The notes beneath the pieces are model-generated. The model did not search any database and was not told the origin of the DNA. It saw only the letters and a list, made by a program, of their open reading frames with translations. DNA of 64,000 bases, taken from positions 356,436,267-356,500,266 of the forward strand of contig NC_053040.3 of NCBI RefSeq assembly GCF_002575655.3, in the 5' to 3' direction. The position numbers were made by a program, and so were the translations under genes. Origin of the DNA: Aegilops tauschii subsp. strangulata (Eukaryota > Streptophyta > Magnoliopsida > Poales > Poaceae). Below are positions 1 to 12,600 of this stretch, piece by piece (positions within the stretch are counted from its first letter, which is position 1; each line of letters begins with the position of its first letter).

Positions 1-1065
1 AAAGAAGTATTAAGGTAAACCTAACTATATCATGAAACATATGGATCCAAATCAGCCCCTTACGAAGCAACGCATAAACTAGGGTTTAAGCTTCTGTCAC
101 TCTAGCAACCCATCATCTACTTATTACTTCCCAATGCCTTCCTCTAGGCCCAAATAATGGTGAAGTGTCATGTAGTCGACGCTCACATGACACCACTAGA
201 GGAGAGACAACATACATATCATGAAAATATCGAACGAATACCAAATTCACATGACTACTAATAGCAAGACTTCTCCCATGTCCTCAGGAATAAACGTAAC
301 TACTCACAAAGCATATTCATGTTCATAATCAGAGGAGTATTAATATGTATATAGGATCCGAACATATGATCTTCCACCAAATAAACCAACTAGCATCAAC
401 TACAAGGAGTAATCAACACTACTAGCAACCTACAGGTACCAATCTCAGACTTAGAGACAAGAATTGGATACAAGAGATGAACTAGGGTTTGAGAGGAGAT
501 GGTGCTGGTGAATATGTTGATGGAGATTGGCCCCCTCCCGATGAGAGGAGCGTTGGTGATGACGATGGCGATGATTTCCCGTCCCGGAGGGAAGTGTCCC
601 CAGCAGAACAGATCCGCCGGAGCCCTAGATTGGTTCCGCCAAGGTTCCGCCTCGTGGCGGCGGAGTCTCGTCCCGAAAGCTTGCTTATGATTTTTTCTCG
701 GACGAAAGACTTCATATAGCAGAAGATGGGCACCAGAGGGCCACTAGGGGGCCCACAAGGCAGGGGGCACGCCCCCACCCTCGTGCCCAGGGTGTGGGTC
801 CCCTCTGGTATTTCTTCCGCTCAATATTTTTATTATTTCCAAGAATAACTTCCGTGGAGTTTCAGGACTTTTGGAGTTGTGCAGAATAGGTCTCTAATAC
901 TTGCTCCTTTTCCAGCCCAGAATTCCAACTGCCGGCATTCTCCCTCTTCATGTAAACCTTGTAAAATAAGAGAGAATAGGCATACGTATTGTGACATAAT
1001 GTGTAACAACAGCCCATAATGCAATAAATATTGATATAAAAGCATGATGCAAAATGGACGTATTA
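1..1065 (-). mobile_element. Partial LTR of a Gypsy retrotransposon
   Basis: Read on the minus strand the stretch begins near 1065 with TAATACGTCCATTTTGC and runs off the left edge of the window. I recognise it from memory as the LTR of a large Gypsy family of Triticeae (Sabrina/WHAM group), but no second LTR or internal region is in the window. The first base pairs differ from the usual TG start, so the terminus is slightly mutated. No gene is present; the open frames at 482-778 and 833-1072 lie inside the LTR. Confidence 0.55.
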
Positions 1066-1177
1066 GTCCCATCCGGACATGGGGGAATGTCTTCTATCTT
1101 GTATCTTCGCGGCCCATTAGTCCGACCCATGTTGCATAGCCCGGACGCCTGAGGACCCCCTAATCCAGGACTCCCTC
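1066..1177 (-). mobile_element. Fragment of a Tat-type Gypsy LTR
   Basis: The last 26 bases (1152-1177) are identical to the inner end of the LTR at 57899-57924, and the sequence before them is a diverged match to it. On the minus strand the LTR would start at 1177 with TGAGGGAGTCCTGG. It stops abruptly at 1066 where the neighbouring Gypsy LTR starts, so it was cut by that insertion or by recombination. Confidence 0.65.
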
Positions 1178-2598
1178 AGGCGGCGCTGACCGTTTCAGGC
1201 GGAAAGCGCACGCGGGCGAGGGAGGTGGTCTGGGTGGGACACGACAGTCAGACTCATGCTTAGCAGTGGGTTGGTCCAGCAGCCGGACATGCTGGCTCGC
1301 CAGCGAGCTCGCCGAGCTGAGCGTCGACAATAAGACGATGGATGTAGCTTCTGACCAGGAGCCGACGCCACTGTCCAAGCCTGTTCATGCCGTGTTCACC
1401 CTAGAGCAGGGGTGGCCGCACTTCGAAGCCCTAATGGCGGAAGAGCTACCAGCGCAGGAGGACCTGTGTTGCAACCTCCGTCTCCTCAATGAGCACCGGT
1501 GAACAAGCAAACGACAATGCCGTCGCGGACATGTGGCCCTATGATCCTAACTTCCGGAATGAGCAGCGGGCGCTGTACCAGACCATCCGTAGGGCCTGCG
1601 AGGCCGCCCCCGTCGTCCTTCGTGTTGTTGCGCTCGCCGTGGCGCCACCGTCTCGCATTGTCAACATGGTCAACGGACATGAGGAATGAGGAGATGACTT
1701 TACTTGGAGAGGATGACAGTGGGGACCCACCAGGGCCATAGCCGCACGTACACAAGCGCCTCCTTATTATATACAACGATAATTTTTTTGCTTCCTCCTG
1801 GTTTCCTGACATCACGATCCCACACCATTGTCAACCTATGTAGTCAATAAACGAGAGAATTGCACAAGGAGCGGCCGATAGCTGGGACCAAGCAGCTCGA
1901 GCAGTATTTGTGTTTTTGAGGTGTGATCACTGCAGAGTTTTTCTTAAGCGATGTTTTCGTTGTTGTTCAGAGGAGAGCAAGGTATTAACTGGGCGGGCTA
2001 TGGCCCGTCTAGCCCAGGCCAGATATCCAGCCCAGATATTAATTTTTTTCAAGCTGAAAATGGCTAGCCCAGCTATACTTTTTTTTGAGGAATACCCAGG
2101 CAAGGTCAACTTGTTATTCTCCGCCCCGCTGGGCTGCAAATCTTTCCAAGGAGGGATGCATTAGGCTTAACAACAAAATGGGCTTTAAGAAATAATAAAT
2201 GGGATGTAATTATAAAAACTGGGCAATAACTATAAAAAATGCACCAAACACGTAATTAGTTTATAATTTTTTTGGATTTTGAAAATTTTAATTTCATTAA
2301 TTGTTGCATGTGCAAAGTTTCGCTGGATTTTTACGTAATACAAAATAATATTGAAATTTTATTTAGTCTGACTAGAAATTTTGGGATAAAAATATTTCTT
2401 ATCCCATCAAAATGTGGAAAAATTTATTGAATTCTGTTTTGAATGGTTGGTTGAAATTATTAATCGTTGCCCTAGCTAGAAAATGGGTTGTACTTTTAAC
2501 AAACTGTAAATGGGCTGTAGTGAATTCCATTAGAATTCAAAAATGGGCTGTACATTCTTACAAATCGCAAATGGGCTATAAGTTCTCTGCCACACACT

Positions 2599-2960
2599 TG
2601 TGGGCCTACTAAGTTGACGCGTCCCCTAAAAAAGTAAGTTGACGCGTGTGCAAGGCTCTGTCAACTTATAGTCAACACACGGTTCTAGCAGCAGTGGCCG
2701 TTGGATGTCCATCCAACGGATGTCGTGCTTCTTCTTCAATCTCGGATATTCTAGCTTCAGCCGCCTAAAAAATGATTCCTCCCCCTGACTTCTAGGGCGC
2801 ACCGTTTCGGAGGCTGACCTGTGGGCCTACTAGGTTGACGCGTACCAAGGGCTTTGTCAACTTAGTCAATATAAATGATTCTAGCTGCAGAGACCGTACG
2901 ATGTCCATCCAACGATCATAGTGCTTCTTCAACCTCTGGTCTTCTTGCTCCAGCTGCCCA
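2599..2960. repeat. Diverged direct duplication, spacing about 221 bases
   Basis: Two copies begin with TGTGGGCCTACTA followed by GTTGACGCGT, at 2599 and 2820. Both continue through a GTCAACTTA stretch, a GATGTCCATCCAACG stretch and a CTTCTTCAA stretch. The copies differ at many bases and in length, so the duplication is old. It lies in the gene-free region left of the chromovirus. Confidence 0.6.
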
Positions 2961-3364
2961 AACCAGCGCCGGTGGGACTGCCTGCTCCTGCCTCCTGTGG
3001 CTGGCTGTGCTGCCGCACAGGCCGCACCGCCCCACCCTACTCCATTGCTGGCCAGGCCATTCCTCTACTCACCCACACCTCCTGTTATTTTTCAGCGACG
3101 GCAGCCGGACCAGTAAACCCTCGTACTTCCCACCGCGTGGGCAACCACTACTGAGTCTTCCCCGGCTCCTTGTCATTCCCTTCCTAGGCCTCGCCGTCAT
3201 CCACCGCCCTGGTACTCTCGGCGCGCCGTGGTCAACGTGGTCAATGAACGACATCCATCGGACGTGGACTGTACGTGGAGAGGCTGACAGCTGAGTCCAC
3301 GGCCGCACACAAGGAAATGCCTCCTTATTACGCGCAAAATAATGATTCCTCCACCTGACAGCAG

Positions 3365-3560
3365 GGACCCACCGGAAGGGCCACCGTATTTCATGAAAAA
3401 ATGTTTACCCCCTGAATGCTGGGACCCACCAGCTGCATATTTGCACGCAAGGAAGTGCGTCCATATTACGGGGGAAAAATGATTCACCCCCTGACTGCTG
3501 GGACCCACCAGCTACATCTTCGCACGCAAGGAAGTGCCTGACAGTCGGGACCCACCTGGT
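3365..3560. repeat. Short tandem repeat, unit about 80 bases
   Basis: The segment TGGGACCCACCAGCT followed by a GCACGCAAGGAAGTGC stretch occurs at 3419 and 3499, with partial flanking copies. The units also carry an AAAAATGATTCACCCCCTGA phrase. It looks like a subterminal repeat array of a DNA transposon. Confidence 0.55.
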
Positions 3561-3939
3561 CGAAGCGTACGTAGAGTTGTCATTCTGGTCGCGAACGTGT
3601 ACGTACATACGATCGGTCTGTCTGCAGGCTGCAGCGATAAACCGTGGCCGTGTAAGGAAGGGCACGTGTCGTAGTAAAGGCGCGCACATAGCATGTACAC
3701 ATACGTACAGCGGCCAGGGTGCAAGAAAGTAAAATACGGCCACGTACGTACATACGGGCGGGGTCTCGAACGCCTACTCGCGCATACGTACGGCCAGGGT
3801 TCGTGTACATGGCTGGGTCGGAGCGGAGAAACTACTCGTCGTCGTGTTCATGGGGAGCCAACCGGCTGGGTCAGAACGGAATGTGTCGTCGTGTTCATCG
3901 GGAGCCAACCGACTTGAACGGAACAACCGATGGAAACGA

Positions 3940-4200
3940 GGCCTGGCATACCGCAGAACGGAGGAAACGGCCTTGTGTTCGACCCGGCATGGTTGAAACG
4001 GGATCTTGTTCATTGGGAGGGGTCTGGCGTACCGCAAAACGGAGGAAATGGACTTCTCTTGGTCGAAACGGGGTCCTGTTGATCGGGAGGGGTGTGGCGT
4101 ACCGCAAAACGGAGGAAACGGACTTGTGTTGGAGTGCAACGGTCGAAACGGTGGTCCTGTTCATCGGGAGGGGTGTGGCATACCGCAAAACGGACTCCAC
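3940..4200. repeat. Tandem repeat of about four 70-82 base units
   Basis: The core TGGC(A/G)TACCGCA(A/G)AACGGA occurs four times, near 3944, 4025, 4095 and 4177. In the later units it follows GGGAGGGGT and comes before a GTCCTGTT or CTTGTT stretch. The array ends just before the chromovirus and is probably continuous with the minisatellite-like sequence at 18287 and beyond. Confidence 0.65.
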
Positions 4201-4836
4201 GGGATACTGTTCATCTCCACCGTCGACATCCTCCATCCTCCACGGGCTACTGTTCATCCACCGTCCACCTCCTCCAGCCTCCACTTGCGACTGTTCATCC
4301 ACGGGCTCCTGTGTAACTCCCCGGATGTAACTTTCCATATTTGTAACTCCAACTCTTGCCATTTTCGGCTATGTGCTATGATATTCCCTCCGTGGTCGGG
4401 TTTTGTCTTTCGTTTTGCATTTTGTTCATGTCATGCATATCATATCATGTCATCATGTGCATTGCATTTGCATACGTGTTCGTCTCTTGCATCCGAGCAT
4501 TTTCCCCGTTGTCCGTTTTGTAATCCGGCGCTCCCACCTCCTCCAGTGCACCCCTCTTGTTTTCTTTCGTGTGTGGGTGTCAAACGTTCTCGGAATGGAC
4601 CGAGGCTTGTCAAGTGGCCTTGGTATACCACCGGTCCAGTTTCGTTCCATTTGGAGGTCGTTTGGTACTCCAACGGTTAACCGGGTAACCGTAGATGCCT
4701 TCTGTGTGTTCCAGCAAAACCCCCTCCCTAAACCAGCCCAAAACTCCTCTAATTCACTTCCATGCTGTAGGTTGTTCGATCACGATCGTGTGGGCGAAAA
4801 CCGCACCTCATTTGGACTCTCATAGCTCCCTCTACC

Positions 4837-4844
4837 TATAAATA
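4837..4844 (+). promoter_or_regulatory. TATA box of the 5' LTR
   Basis: TATAAATA lies just upstream of the GC-rich leader and is conserved at 14637-14644 in the other LTR. It probably marks the U3/R boundary region of the chromovirus promoter. Confidence 0.7.
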
Positions 4845-6763
4845 GGCATCTCTTCCGAAAAACATTCGCAGGCAAACCCTAACCCACTCCCCTCGCGCCG
4901 CGCCGGACGTGTCCGTCCGCGCCGGACATATCGCCGCCGCCGACCGCAGCCTATCGGCGCGCGCCACGTGGCACGCCGCCGCGCCCCCGCCGCCGGCCCG
5001 CGAGGCCCCCGCGGCCCGTACGCCGTGCGCCCGAGCCCCGCCGGCAGTCTCCGCCCGCGCCCCGGCCCCTCGCCTCCGGCCGCCGCCGGCCATCGCCGCG
5101 CTCGCTCCTCGCCGCCGCCGCGGGGCTCCGCCGCCGCTCCGCCGCCCCCCCCCTCGCGTCCTCTCCTCCGCTCCGGCCGAAGCTCCGGCCACCGGCGAGC
5201 TCGAGGCCGCCTGCTCCGGCCCGATCCGATCTGAAGTCGACCGAAGGTTGACTTTTCCCGAACCCTAAAATCTTCGAAGTCATTTATTTTTCTCAACAAG
5301 TACCCCTGTTCATCATGGTATAACTCTTTGCATATAGCTCCGTTTCATGCGTGTAATATGTCAAATTGTTTGTCTCGTGATGCTCTACAGTTTGTTAAAT
5401 TGCACTATGTTCATTAGAGGCCATCTTGATGCCCAAATCTCTGTTGCAAGAGTGCTAGTTGCTGTTATCTGCTGGTTCTTAGCAGAACTTGGAGATTTGT
5501 GATTTTTGTATCATTTAATCTGTGCATCTTATGGGCATGAGCTCTACATGTGTTTTGTTGTATGCCATGCCATCTTTCTAGTGGTGTATGCCATGTATTT
5601 TTATGATCTCCGTGGTGACTAGCACAAGCATGCAAACTAGGCTTCGTAATGTTTCTGATTCCAAGGACTTGGTGATTTCTCTCTGTCTTTGTCTACTGTT
5701 ATTTTCTTGCCATGTAAACTTGATGCTGCAGAGAGTTCTATGCATATTTTCGAGATGTTCAGTAAGGATGTTTCGTATATATAGTTGTAATTTATCCATT
5801 CCTGCCATTGTTTGCAATTATGGAGTGCCATAGCATGACTCAATCTTGCTCTACTTTTGCTATAAAATATTTCTGGCAGATTCTTAACATGATATTCATT
5901 TTTGCCAAGCTTATTATAGTTTATCCATACATGCTATGTATTTTCTCTTGCCATGGATAGTTTCATAAACATGCCATCTTGCTGTAGGTATGCATGTTTT
6001 GTAATGCATTGCTTTGTGGCGAGTGCATCAAGCTCACCAAGATGCCTTCATATTATTGTTTCTGCCATGCTCTGTTTTCTGCTGTCTGCAACCTGTTAAC
6101 GAAACTTGCTATGTTTACATGCTTGCCATCATATCTTCTTGTCCTTTTTGGCTTAGGATCAGTAGGGGACTTTTTTCATATAAATTTAGTAGAATACTGC
6201 CATACCTTGTTTTTCCACGTTAAGTTCCTGTAGCATGTTGATTTCGTGCTCTGAACATTGCTACCTGATGCTGTTTCTGCCATGTCCAGTAATTTCACAA
6301 AGTCTGTGAGCCTGTTATCTTTTGCACTTTTGCCATGCTTGTTTGAGACTGTTATGTTGTGAACTAGCCGTAGCTCAGTGTTCATTTTTTGTCAAGCTTC
6401 TCCTGTAGATCACTTCCATGTGCTTTGTTGCTATGTTGGAGAGCTGTAGCATTGTTACTTGTTGCATTCTAAGTGCTATCATGCTGTTAATCGCAGATTC
6501 GTGTCATTCTTGTTTTGCTTGCCATTTGCAAACCGTGCATCCGTTTCCGGTGATCTTTATATCGATTTCGACCGAAATCATCTCATCTTTCTAGTGGCAT
6601 GCTTGGTTTGCCAAGTTATTGCCGTGTTCATCATTTTCCTCCCGGAGCACGCATATGCATCGCATATCATATCTCGCATATCATACATGTTTTGCATCAT
6701 GTTGCTTGTGCCATTTCTCGTGCTTGATTGTGGTTCCGTTGCTTGTGTTCTTGTCTTGGGTAG

Positions 6764-8180
6764 AGCCGGGAGACGAGTTCGTGAACGAGGAACCTGTTGA
6801 GTACGCTTACGAGGATCAAGCTTTCGAGAACTCTGAGAACCTTGCAGGCAAGATGACCACTCCTCGAAATCACTTCTATCTTTGCTTTGCTAGTTGTTCG
6901 TTCTATTGCCATGTTGCGCTACCTATCACTTGCTATATCATGCCTCCCATATTGTCATGTCAGCCTCTAACCATCTTTTCCTAGCAAACCGTTGTTTGGC
7001 TAAGTTACCGCTTGGCTCAGCCCTTCTTATAGCGTTGCTAGTTGCAGGTGAAGTTGAAGTTTGTTCCATGTTAGAACATGGATATGTTGGGATATCACAA
7101 TATCTGTTATTATATTAAGGCATCTATATATTTGGTAAAGGGTGGAAGGCTCGGCCTTATGCCTGGTGTTTTGTTCCACTCTTGCCGCCCTAGTTTCTGT
7201 CTTACCGGTATTATGTTCCTTGAGTTTGCGTTCCTTACGCGGTTGGGTGATTTATGGGACCCCCTTGACAGTTCGCCTTGAATAAAACTCCTCCAGCAAG
7301 GCCCAACTTTGGTTTACTATTTGCCACCTAAGCCTTTTCTCCCGGGTTTTCGCGAGCCCGAGGGTCATCTTTATTTTAAACCCCCGGACCAGTGCTCCTT
7401 CGAGTGCTGGCCCAAACCGAGCGATGTCTGGCGCCCCCTGGTCAACCAGGGTCTATGCCAAACCGACGTCTGGCTCATCCGTTGTGCCCTGAGAACGAGA
7501 TATGTGCAGCCCCTATCGGGATTTGTCGGCACATTCGGGTGGCTTTGCTGGTCTTGTTTTACCATTGTCGAAATGTCTTGTAAACCGGGATTCCGAGACT
7601 GATCGGGTCTTTCCGGGAGAAGGTTTATCCTTCGTTGACCGTGAGAGCTTATGATGGGCTAAGTTGGGACACCCCTGCAGGGTATTATCTTTCGAGAGCC
7701 GTGCCCGCGGTTATGAGGCAGATGGGAATTTGTTAATGTCCGGTTGTAGAGAACTTGTCACTTGACTCAATTAAAATACATCAACCGTGTGTGTAGCCGT
7801 GATGGTCTCTTCTCGGCGGAGCCCGGGAAGTGAACACGGTTTGAGTTATGTATGACGTAAGTAGGAGTTCAGGATCACTTCTTGGTCATTTCTAGATGAC
7901 GACCGTTCCGTTGCTTCTCTTCTCGCTCTCATTTGCGTATGTTAGCCACCATATATGCTTAGTGCCTGCTGCAGCTCCACCTCATTACACCATCCTTTCC
8001 TATAAGCTTAAATAGTCTTGATCTTGCGGGTGTGAGATTGCTGAGTCCTCGTGACTCACAGATTCTACCAAAACAGTTGCAAGTGCCGACGATGCTAGTG
8101 CAGATGATCGGAATGATCTCAAGTGGGAGTTCGATGAGGAACGTGGTCGTTACTATGTGTCTTTTCCTGATGATCAGTAG
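6764..8180 (+). CDS. Putative spliced mini-ORF inside the 5' LTR (exons 6764-6847 and 8083-8180)
   Basis: No known family. The first exon-like block is 84 bases. It follows an AG acceptor (GGGTAG) and ends at CTTGCAG before GCAAG, which fits a GC-AG intron. Read with two leading bases and one trailing base it is open and acidic, with GDEF and EYAYED stretches. The second block (8083-8180) has compatible phase, contains KWEFDEE and RYYV, and ends with TAG. The equivalent acceptor in this copy has changed from CAG to CAA, so this copy is probably damaged. The same layout recurs in the other LTR and in two other LTR families. A coding first exon is not established, and translation is inference. 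Confidence 0.35.
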
Positions 8181-8459
8181 TGGAGCCCAGTTGGGACGAT
8201 CGGGGATCTAGCATTTGGGGTTATCTTATTTTCATTCGGATCTTCACCGTAGTCGGTCTATGTGTGTATTTTGGATGATGTATGAATTATATTTATGTAT
8301 TGTGTGAAGTGGCGATTGTAAGCCAACTCTTTATCCCATTCTTGTTCATTACATGGGATTGTGTGAAGATGACCCTTCTTGCGACAAAACCACAATGCGG
8401 TTATACCTCTAAGTCGTGCCTCGACACGTGGGAGATATAGCCGCATCGTGGGCGTTACA

Positions 8460-9613
8460 AGTTGGTTATCAGAGCCATCCCCGACTTAGGAGCCCCCTGC
8501 TTGATCGAATCGCTGGCGTTGTTGAGTCTAGAACAAAAATGTTTTGAGTCTTAGGATTATATATATCAGAGAGTAGGATTCTTTTTACTCCTCAGTCCCT
8601 TCGTCGCTCTGGTGAGGTCTCCTGACGTAGAAGTTTTGACTATTCTCTCCTCAAATTTCACTAATTTTTTTTAGGATCACGCGGGTATCTTGGAATCGTT
8701 CCGATGGTTTTGTGACGAGAACATTGTTCTTGGAGCCTCCTGACATTTAGGGGTTGTGGTAGTGTCCCGGGGAGTTGAGCTCCGAGGTGTTGTCGTCACA
8801 ATTTCATCGTTGCAGTTCTGGAATACCTGAGTTTCGCCGACATCGAAATCTCTTTTGTGCAGTTGTTGGTGAGATCACCTCGACGCCACCCAGTACAGGG
8901 GCGGGAGTTCGGGAGTATTGCCATAACTTGTATAACGGATGCTTTTCGAAGGTTGAGGTACACGATTTCCGAAGGTTTCTTGGTTATGTGTTGACGGATG
9001 GATACAGCTGGATCTAGGGATTGCTAGTTTGGGTGATATATTTTGTGTCCCCTGTATCCCCAACACCAGATTGCATAACCAGAAAGTTTCGGGAGTTTAT
9101 AAGTGGGAATTCAAGTAGCTCTTAGGATATCTTTCCGACAGACGCATGATATGAGATTGGGGTTCGACGTCTAGTGGTCCGCCTGTACACGGTTGGTTTT
9201 ACAGTGGTCTCGTAGTGTCTTAAAGAGTCCTTGGCTATGCCGACTCGGGGACGCTTCGTATGTCATGTGCACAACCTTGTACATGATGGTGCTGTACGAT
9301 CGAGCCCGTGTGGGCCCCACCATGAAATCTTCGGACGAAATTTCTATCATATGTTTGTTCCGGCTTATTCTGCAAACCAATACTTTGTTTTATTTTGAAT
9401 TGTGGTATTCGAGTTGCTTCGAAGTCAAATGTTGATTCCATATCTTTTTCAAGTGGCTTCTCAACTTATGGAAGTGTGATGATTTACTATGGAATTCATT
9501 CGTTCATCCTCGTTCGAATGTTTATTGTGAAGACTAAATGTTGCAATTTCTATCCGTTGATTCTACTTGTCTATTTGTCTATCAAGATGCTAACGGATGT
9601 CACCCTCTTCAGG
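8460..9613 (+). other. Untranslated leader between 5' LTR and gag
   Basis: About 1.15 kb with only short unrelated frames. The frame used by gag is open from 9395 but the first convincing start is the ATG at 9614. The position corresponds to the packaging leader of such elements; I recognise no motif in it. Confidence 0.6.
8463..8476 (+). promoter_or_regulatory. Primer-binding site, initiator Met-tRNA type
   Basis: TGGTTATCAGAGCC lies three bases inside the 5' LTR end. It matches the common plant site TGGTATCAGAGCC with one extra T. The extra base may weaken priming. Confidence 0.7.
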
Positions 9614-12600
9614 ATGGCTCCGCCAACGCGTCAGAATCCGGATCGCAATGAAGGGAGTCAAGCGAACCCTCCGCCACCACCTCCGCCTCCGGAGGTATGG
9701 CAAGCTATCATGGCAGCCACCAACGCCAATGCTCACATGATTCTGCAACTCTTGCAAGAACGCACCCAAGGGCAAGGCAATCAAGGAAATCAAGGTCAAG
9801 GCAACAATCAGCCTCACTTCGCTACACTCAACCAGTTTCTCGCAAATCAGCCCAAGTCTTTCAGCTACTGTGCCGAGGCCACGGATGCCGATGATTGGCT
9901 CGTGGACATCAACAAGCATTTTGAATGTAGCAACGTCAGACCTGAGGACTATGTCAAGTTCGCTTCTTTTCAGCTCAAGGACCAAGCTGCTGATTGGTTT
10001 CAGCAATACAAAGATTCCAGAGGAGGTCGTGTGATCACTTGGACTAACTTCTGTCGGGACTTCAAAGCGCACCACATTCCACAAAGTGTTGTTGAGAGCA
10101 AGCGTGAGGAGTTCCGCAATCTCAAGCAAGGCAACATGTCTATGTATCAATTCAACATCCAGTTTCAGAAACTTGCTCGCTTCGCTAAACAAGACGTTCC
10201 TGATGAAAAGAGCATGATCTATCACTTTAGAGGTGGCCTTAGAGAGGATCTGCAGTTAGCTCTCGTTCTTGTTGAGCCTACTCAGTTTGATCAATTCTAC
10301 AATATGGCACTGAAGCAAGAGGCTGCTCAGCTCAAGTGTGAGGCTTCTAAGAAGAGAGTCAGAGACGCAGTTCAGTCTTCTTCTTCCTCACTTGTGGCAG
10401 CTAAGCAACAGAAGTTCTGGTTACCTCCTCCTCCTCCGTTTCATCAGCCTTACCAGCAGAAGAACAAAGGTGGCCATGGTTCTTCCAACCCTTCCAACTC
10501 TGGCTATCAGAACAAGTCTTAGAATCAAGCTCCAAAGTCCAATGCTCCTTATCATCGTCCACTCTCAGAGGTGACTTGCAACAAGTGTCAGCAGAAAGGT
10601 CACTATGCTAACAAGTGCTTCAACCAAAGGCGTCTTCCGCCTCCTCCTCCTGTCAGATCTTCCAGCAATGCAGTGGTCAAGCATAATCCAAAGTCTGCAA
10701 AGGTGAACATGATGAATGCAGATCAAGCGGAGGAATCGACTGATGTGATAATGGGTAATCTTCCTGTTAATGATATTCCTGCAAAAGTTCTTTTTGATAC
10801 TAGTGCATCGCTTTCTTTCATATCAAGACCATTTGCATTTAAGCATGAGTTAGTTTATCAAGATTTGCCTAGACCGTTATCAGTTGTCTCTCCGGGTAAA
10901 TTCATGAATGCAAGCTCCATGGTTCCGGATGTTTCCATCAAGATGGGAAACTATAAATTTCTGTCTTCTCCAGTTGTTCTTGGTGACTAGGATATTGATC
11001 TAATTCTCGGGATGGACTGGCTTTCTAAGCACAAGGCTCAACTTGATTGTGCTGCCAGGGAAATTCAATTGACACACTCTCCTGAGGATGTTATCATTTA
11101 TGCCGCTCGTGATGAAACCATTCGGTTATTTTCTCTCAATGAGAAGGGCGAATTGAATGCCATCTCTCAAATTCTAGTCATTTGTGAGTATCAAGATGTC
11201 TTTCCAGAAGAGCTTCCGGGTATGCCTCCTCACCGGCCAGTTGAGTTCGTTATCGATCTTGAGCCAGGCACTGAACCCGTTTGCAAGCGTCCATACAAGC
11301 TTGGACCCAACGAGCTGAAGGAATTGAAGAAACAGCTCGATGAACAAGAGCGTCTGGGTTTGATCAGACCAAGTTCATCCCCATGGGGTTGTGGTGTTCT
11401 TTTTGTAAAGAAGAAGGATGGCACGGACCGACTTTGTGTCGACTACCGTCCATTGAACAAGAAGACAATCAAGAACAAGTATCCACTTCCCAACATTAAT
11501 GAGCTATTTGAGCAACTTAAAGGTGCCAAAGTATTCTCCAAGCTTGACCTTCGTATGGGTTATCATCAGATTCGCATTTGTGAAGAAGATATTCCCAAGA
11601 CAGCATTCAGAACAAGTTTCGGTTCTTATGAATATACTGTCGTGTCTTTCGGCCTTGCCAATGCTCCTCCAGTATTCCCTCAGATGATGAATTTCATCTT
11701 CAACCCCTATACCAATGAATTCGTCCTGGTGTATCTTGATGATATCTTGGTCTTCTCCAACAATAAGAAGGATCATGCCAAACATTTGCGATTGGTGCTC
11801 GACAAGCTCAGAGAGTATCAATTCTATGCGAAGTTCTCAAAATGTGAGTTTTGGCTTGATGAAGTTCTTTTCCTTGGTCACATCATCTCTGCCAAGGGCA
11901 TCGCTGTTAACCCCGAGAAGGTGTCCGCAATTGTGAATTGGGAACCTCCTCAGAATGTCAAGCAGCTCCGTAGTTTTCTTGGTCTTGCAAGCTATTGCCG
12001 AAGATTCGTTGAGAATTTCTCCAAGATTGCAAAGCCTCTTTCCAACCTCCTCCAGAAGCATGTGAAGTATGTCTGGTCTCCTGAGTGTGACGTTGCTTTC
12101 AACACTCTCAAAGAGAAACTAGTCACAGCTCCTGTCTTAACTCCTCCTGACGAATCCAAGCCATTTGAAGTTTTCTGTGATGCTTCTCTCCAAGGTCTCG
12201 GTGCTGTGTTAATGCAAGAGAAGAAAGTTGTGGCCTATACCTCTCGTCAGTTGAAGCCCAATGAGAAGAACTACCCCACTCACGATCTTGAGTTGGCGGC
12301 AGTTGTCCATGCATTAATAACGTGGAGACATCTCTTGTTGGGAAGACAAGTGGACATTCTCACCGATCACAAGAGTCTCAAGTATATCTTCACTCAACCC
12401 AACCTCAACCTCAGGCAGACTTGATGGGTCGAAATGATTCAAGAGTACAATCCGAGTATTGAATATACTCTAGGCAAGGCCAATGTCATTGCAGATGCTT
12501 TAAGCAGGAAGGCTTATTGCAACAGCTTAATTCTCAAGCCATTCCAACCGGATCTTTGTGAAGCTTTCCGCAAGCTGAATCTCCAAGTTGTTCCTCAAGG

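Larger units (their letters stand above)
1178..4306. other. Gene-free repeat-rich region, probably DNA-transposon derived
   Basis: I recognise no protein here on either strand; frames are short and overlapping. The region holds short direct repeats: a motif with CCTCCTTATTA near 1761 and 3322, GGGACCCACC several times between 1720 and 3560, the recurrent phrase AAATGGGCTGT near 2510-2560, and palindrome-rich ACGTACG runs at 3590-3790. Subterminal repeat clusters of this kind are typical of CACTA or Mutator-like elements, but I see no CACTACAAG terminus and no transposase, so the class is not assigned. Confidence 0.4.
4312..8459 (+). repeat. 5' LTR of the chromovirus
   Basis: The LTR is 4,148 bases and aligns along its whole length with 14102-18286. 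It holds a TATAAATA box at 4837, a very GC-rich leader at about 4880-5240, an AT-richer intron-like middle, and exon-like frames at 6764-6847 and 8083-8180. Open frames in the GC-rich part (for example 4909-5268) are low-complexity and differ between the two LTR copies. Confidence 0.93.

Noticed and set aside
1266..1741. Frames at 1266-1502 and 1499-1741 as a small gene
   Set aside because: No start context, domain or continuity; frames overlap on both strands in repeat-like sequence.
3580..3810. ACGTACG-rich stretch as a CRISPR or regulatory array
   Set aside because: Spacing is irregular and there are no unique spacers; it is a simple palindromic sequence bias.
4832..5299. Overlapping long frames on both strands in the GC-rich LTR leader (also 14666-15127, 25301-26096, 32660-33677, 39688-40236)
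   Set aside because: Low-complexity Ala/Arg/Pro/Gly frames in all registers, differing between LTR copies; explained by GC content.
9590..10225. 211-codon minus-strand frame
   Set aside because: Shadow of the well-supported Gag frame on the plus strand.
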